From positions 1-6,320 of the forward strand of contig JAICHS010000139.1 in the NCBI GenBank assembly GCA_025924775.1: DNA of 6,320 bases. The letters are read 5' to 3'. The notes under the pieces are model-generated. The model saw only the letters and a program-made list of their open reading frames with translations. It was not told the origin of the DNA and made no database searches. Below are positions 4,890-6,320 of this stretch, in pieces. Source of the DNA: Rhodanobacteraceae bacterium. GTDB lineage: Bacteria > Pseudomonadota > Gammaproteobacteria > Xanthomonadales > Rhodanobacteraceae. The stretch's first letter is position 1. Each line of letters opens with the position of its first letter. The position numbers were made by a program, and so were the translations under genes.

Positions 4890-6320
4890 ATGGCGAATAA
4901 TTTCCCTGTGAAGACATTGGTCACGGCTTTGAGCCTCGCCGTGGCCACCACCGCGCTCGCGGCAGCTTCTTCTGCCAGCGCTTCGAGAACCATGGTGGCG
5001 GCGCACGCCACCCGCTTGCACACAGGCGACATCGTGTCGGGCCCGATGAACCTGTCGCAGATCATGCGCGTCTCGGTTTCGCTGCAGTTGCGCAACGAGG
5101 CACAACTGCGCGCTTTCATCGCCAATCCCGACCATCCGAACCTGACGCAGGCGCAGTTCACCGCGCAGTATGGACCGAGCGAGGCGGACGCGAATGCCGT
5201 GGCGGCGTGGCTCAAGCAGCATGGCTTCTCCGACATCGCCATATCGTCCAATCGCCTACTGGTTTCCGCGACCGCGCCGGCGGCGACAGTGCAGTCCGCG
5301 TTCCATACGAACGTGGTGCGGGTGCACACTCATGATGGGCGCAACGCGTTCGCCAACTCGACCGACGTGTCGATTCCCGCTTCGCTGCGCGGCGTGAGTG
5401 GGGTGCTTGGACTGCAGACGGTGCACGTGCCGCATATCGCCAAGGGCAAGCCCGGTGGTGGCGGTGGTTCGATCATCGGCCACAACCCGACCCAGTTCCC
5501 CTCGATATACGGCGGTGCCAGCCTGCCCACGGCGGCGGGCGTGACGGTCGGCATCATCTCCAACGGGGACCTCACGCAGACGCTTTCCGATCTCGACACC
5601 TTCACCTCGCAGGGTGGCTTGTCGACGGTGACGACGCAGATCGTGAACACTGGCGGCACCGGTACCGACATCAGCGGCACGCCCGAGTGGGATCTCGACA
5701 GCCAGGACATCGTCGGCATGGGCGGCGGCCAGGTCGGCAAGATCGTGTTCTACAACATTCCGACGCTGCTGAATTCCAGCATGGTGGCCGACTTCAACAC
5801 CGTGGTGAATGCGAACGTTGCCAAGGTCATCAACGTGTCGCTGGGTGAATGCGAGGTCTATGCCGAGCAGGACGGTTCTGCCGCGGCCGCCGACGCACTG
5901 TTCCAGCAAGCCGATGCGCAGGGGCAGACCTTCTCGGTGTCTTCGGGGGATTCTGGTTCCAACGAGTGCCGTGGCGCGGGCAAGAGTGGCAGTGGTGGCC
6001 CGAAAGGCACCACCCCGAGTTGGCCGGCCAGTTCGCCGTACGTGGTGGCCGTGGGCGGCACCACGCTGAACGCCACGACGACGACCTGGCAAGGCGAGAC
6101 CGTGTGGTCCGGTACCGGCGGCAGCCCCAGCACCTTCGAACCGATTCCCAGCTGGCAGGTGGGCGTCGGCCAGAACGCCGGCAGCCAATATCGCGGCGTG
6201 CCCGACATCGCGTTTGACGCCGACCCCAACAGCGGCGCCATCATCATCGTCAATGGCAGCCCGGCGCAGTACGGCGGCACCAGCCTGTCGTCGCCGCTGT
6301 TCGTCGGCTTCTGGGCGCGC
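4890..6320 (+). CDS. Secreted S53 (sedolisin / pro-kumamolisin) protease precursor, 3' end beyond the window
   Basis: The first 477 residues of a third exported serine-carboxyl protease are present, with the frame open to the right edge. The signal peptide is about residues 1-24 (K8, hydrophobic core, ALA-A). The prodomain spans about 35-180. The basic, glycine-rich joint has K185 and K187, then five glycines (189-193), and the catalytic domain starts at about 196. E266 and D270 lie in PEWDLDSQ, oxyanion D354 in SSGDSG and nucleophile S465 in GGTSLSSP. C321 and C360 match the possible disulfide of the other two. The calcium site and any C-terminal domain lie outside the window, so it is unknown whether it carries a P domain. 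Compared with protease 2 it has seven extra Gly/Ser/Lys-rich residues just after C360. AGGAG (4879-4883) lies 6 nt before the ATG. The last 96 bp of the window are identical to protease 2. Confidence 0.93.
   Translation, partial: MANNFPVKTLVTALSLAVATTALAAASSASASRTMVAAHATRLHTGDIVSGPMNLSQIMRVSVSLQLRNEAQLRAFIANPDHPNLTQAQFTAQYGPSEADANAVAAWLKQHGFSDIAISSNRLLVSATAPAATVQSAFHTNVVRVHTHDGRNAFANSTDVSIPASLRGVSGVLGLQTVHVPHIAKGKPGGGGGSIIGHNPTQFPSIYGGASLPTAAGVTVGIISNGDLTQTLSDLDTFTSQGGLSTVTTQIVNTGGTGTDISGTPEWDLDSQDIVGMGGGQVGKIVFYNIPTLLNSSMVADFNTVVNANVAKVINVSLGECEVYAEQDGSAAAADALFQQADAQGQTFSVSSGDSGSNECRGAGKSGSGGPKGTTPSWPASSPYVVAVGGTTLNATTTTWQGETVWSGTGGSPSTFEPIPSWQVGVGQNAGSQYRGVPDIAFDADPNSGAIIIVNGSPAQYGGTSLSSPLFVGFWAR
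5970..5999 (+). other. Seven-codon Gly/Ser insertion relative to protease 2
   Basis: Residues 361-370 (RGAGKSGSGG) replace the three residues SGS of protease 2 (362-364). The change sits between the second conserved cysteine and the PKGTTPSWP motif, near the oxyanion aspartate. The reading frame is kept. A flexible surface loop next to the active site is likely, and its effect on substrate choice is unknown. Confidence 0.75.

Noticed and set aside
5256..6188. Long open frame on the minus strand opposite protease 3 (310 codons)
   Set aside because: It is a shadow of the protease coding frame, has low-complexity composition and no domain, and similar shadows occur opposite proteases 1 and 2.
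1..6320. CRISPR array, transposon, tRNA or rRNA gene
   Set aside because: No regularly spaced repeats, transposase motifs, terminal inverted repeats or RNA gene signatures were found on either strand.

Overview
This 6.3 kb GC-rich window comes from a bacterial chromosome. It holds the 3' end of an iron-sulfur cluster assembly gene of the SufT/MIP18 type, followed by three tandem, same-strand genes for secreted S53 (sedolisin / serine-carboxyl) proteases. The SufT-like tail, the xanthomonalisin-like architecture of the first protease and the weak sigma70-style promoters suggest a gammaproteobacterium of the Xanthomonadales/Lysobacterales, perhaps Rhodanobacteraceae. That placement is inferred from family resemblance, not from a database search.

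Layout: 1-217 is the SufT-like C-terminus. 218-601 is non-coding and ends in promoter P1 plus a long leader. 602-2611 is protease 1: 669 aa with signal peptide, activation prodomain, catalytic domain, a ten-proline linker and a P/Homo B domain. 2612-2994 holds a strong terminator (2681-2710), promoter P2 and a leader. 2995-4587 is protease 2 (530 aa, no C-terminal extension). 4588-4889 holds a second strong terminator (4611-4639), promoter P3 and a leader. 4890-6320 is protease 3, cut off by the window edge just after its catalytic serine. All three proteases keep the Glu/Asp, oxyanion Asp and Ser of the family, so all look active.

Each protease is a self-contained transcription unit, not a member of an operon. 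Each has the same upstream module: a GCTGC-N3-GCAGC-like box abutting a (G/A)TGAC(A/G) -35, exactly 17 bp, a TAGNNT -10, then about 180-190 nt of untranslated leader with a hairpin close to the predicted RNA 5' end and AGGAG six bases before ATG. Leaders 1 and 2 share a TGAGGG hairpin loop on stems of different sequence. The duplicated unit therefore includes its control region, which points to coordinated expression of a set of exported acid proteases.

Proteases 2 and 3 are close paralogues, with 63 bp and at least 96 bp of perfect DNA identity around the active-site region. This suggests recent duplication or gene conversion. No RNA gene, insertion sequence, CRISPR array or phage feature was seen.
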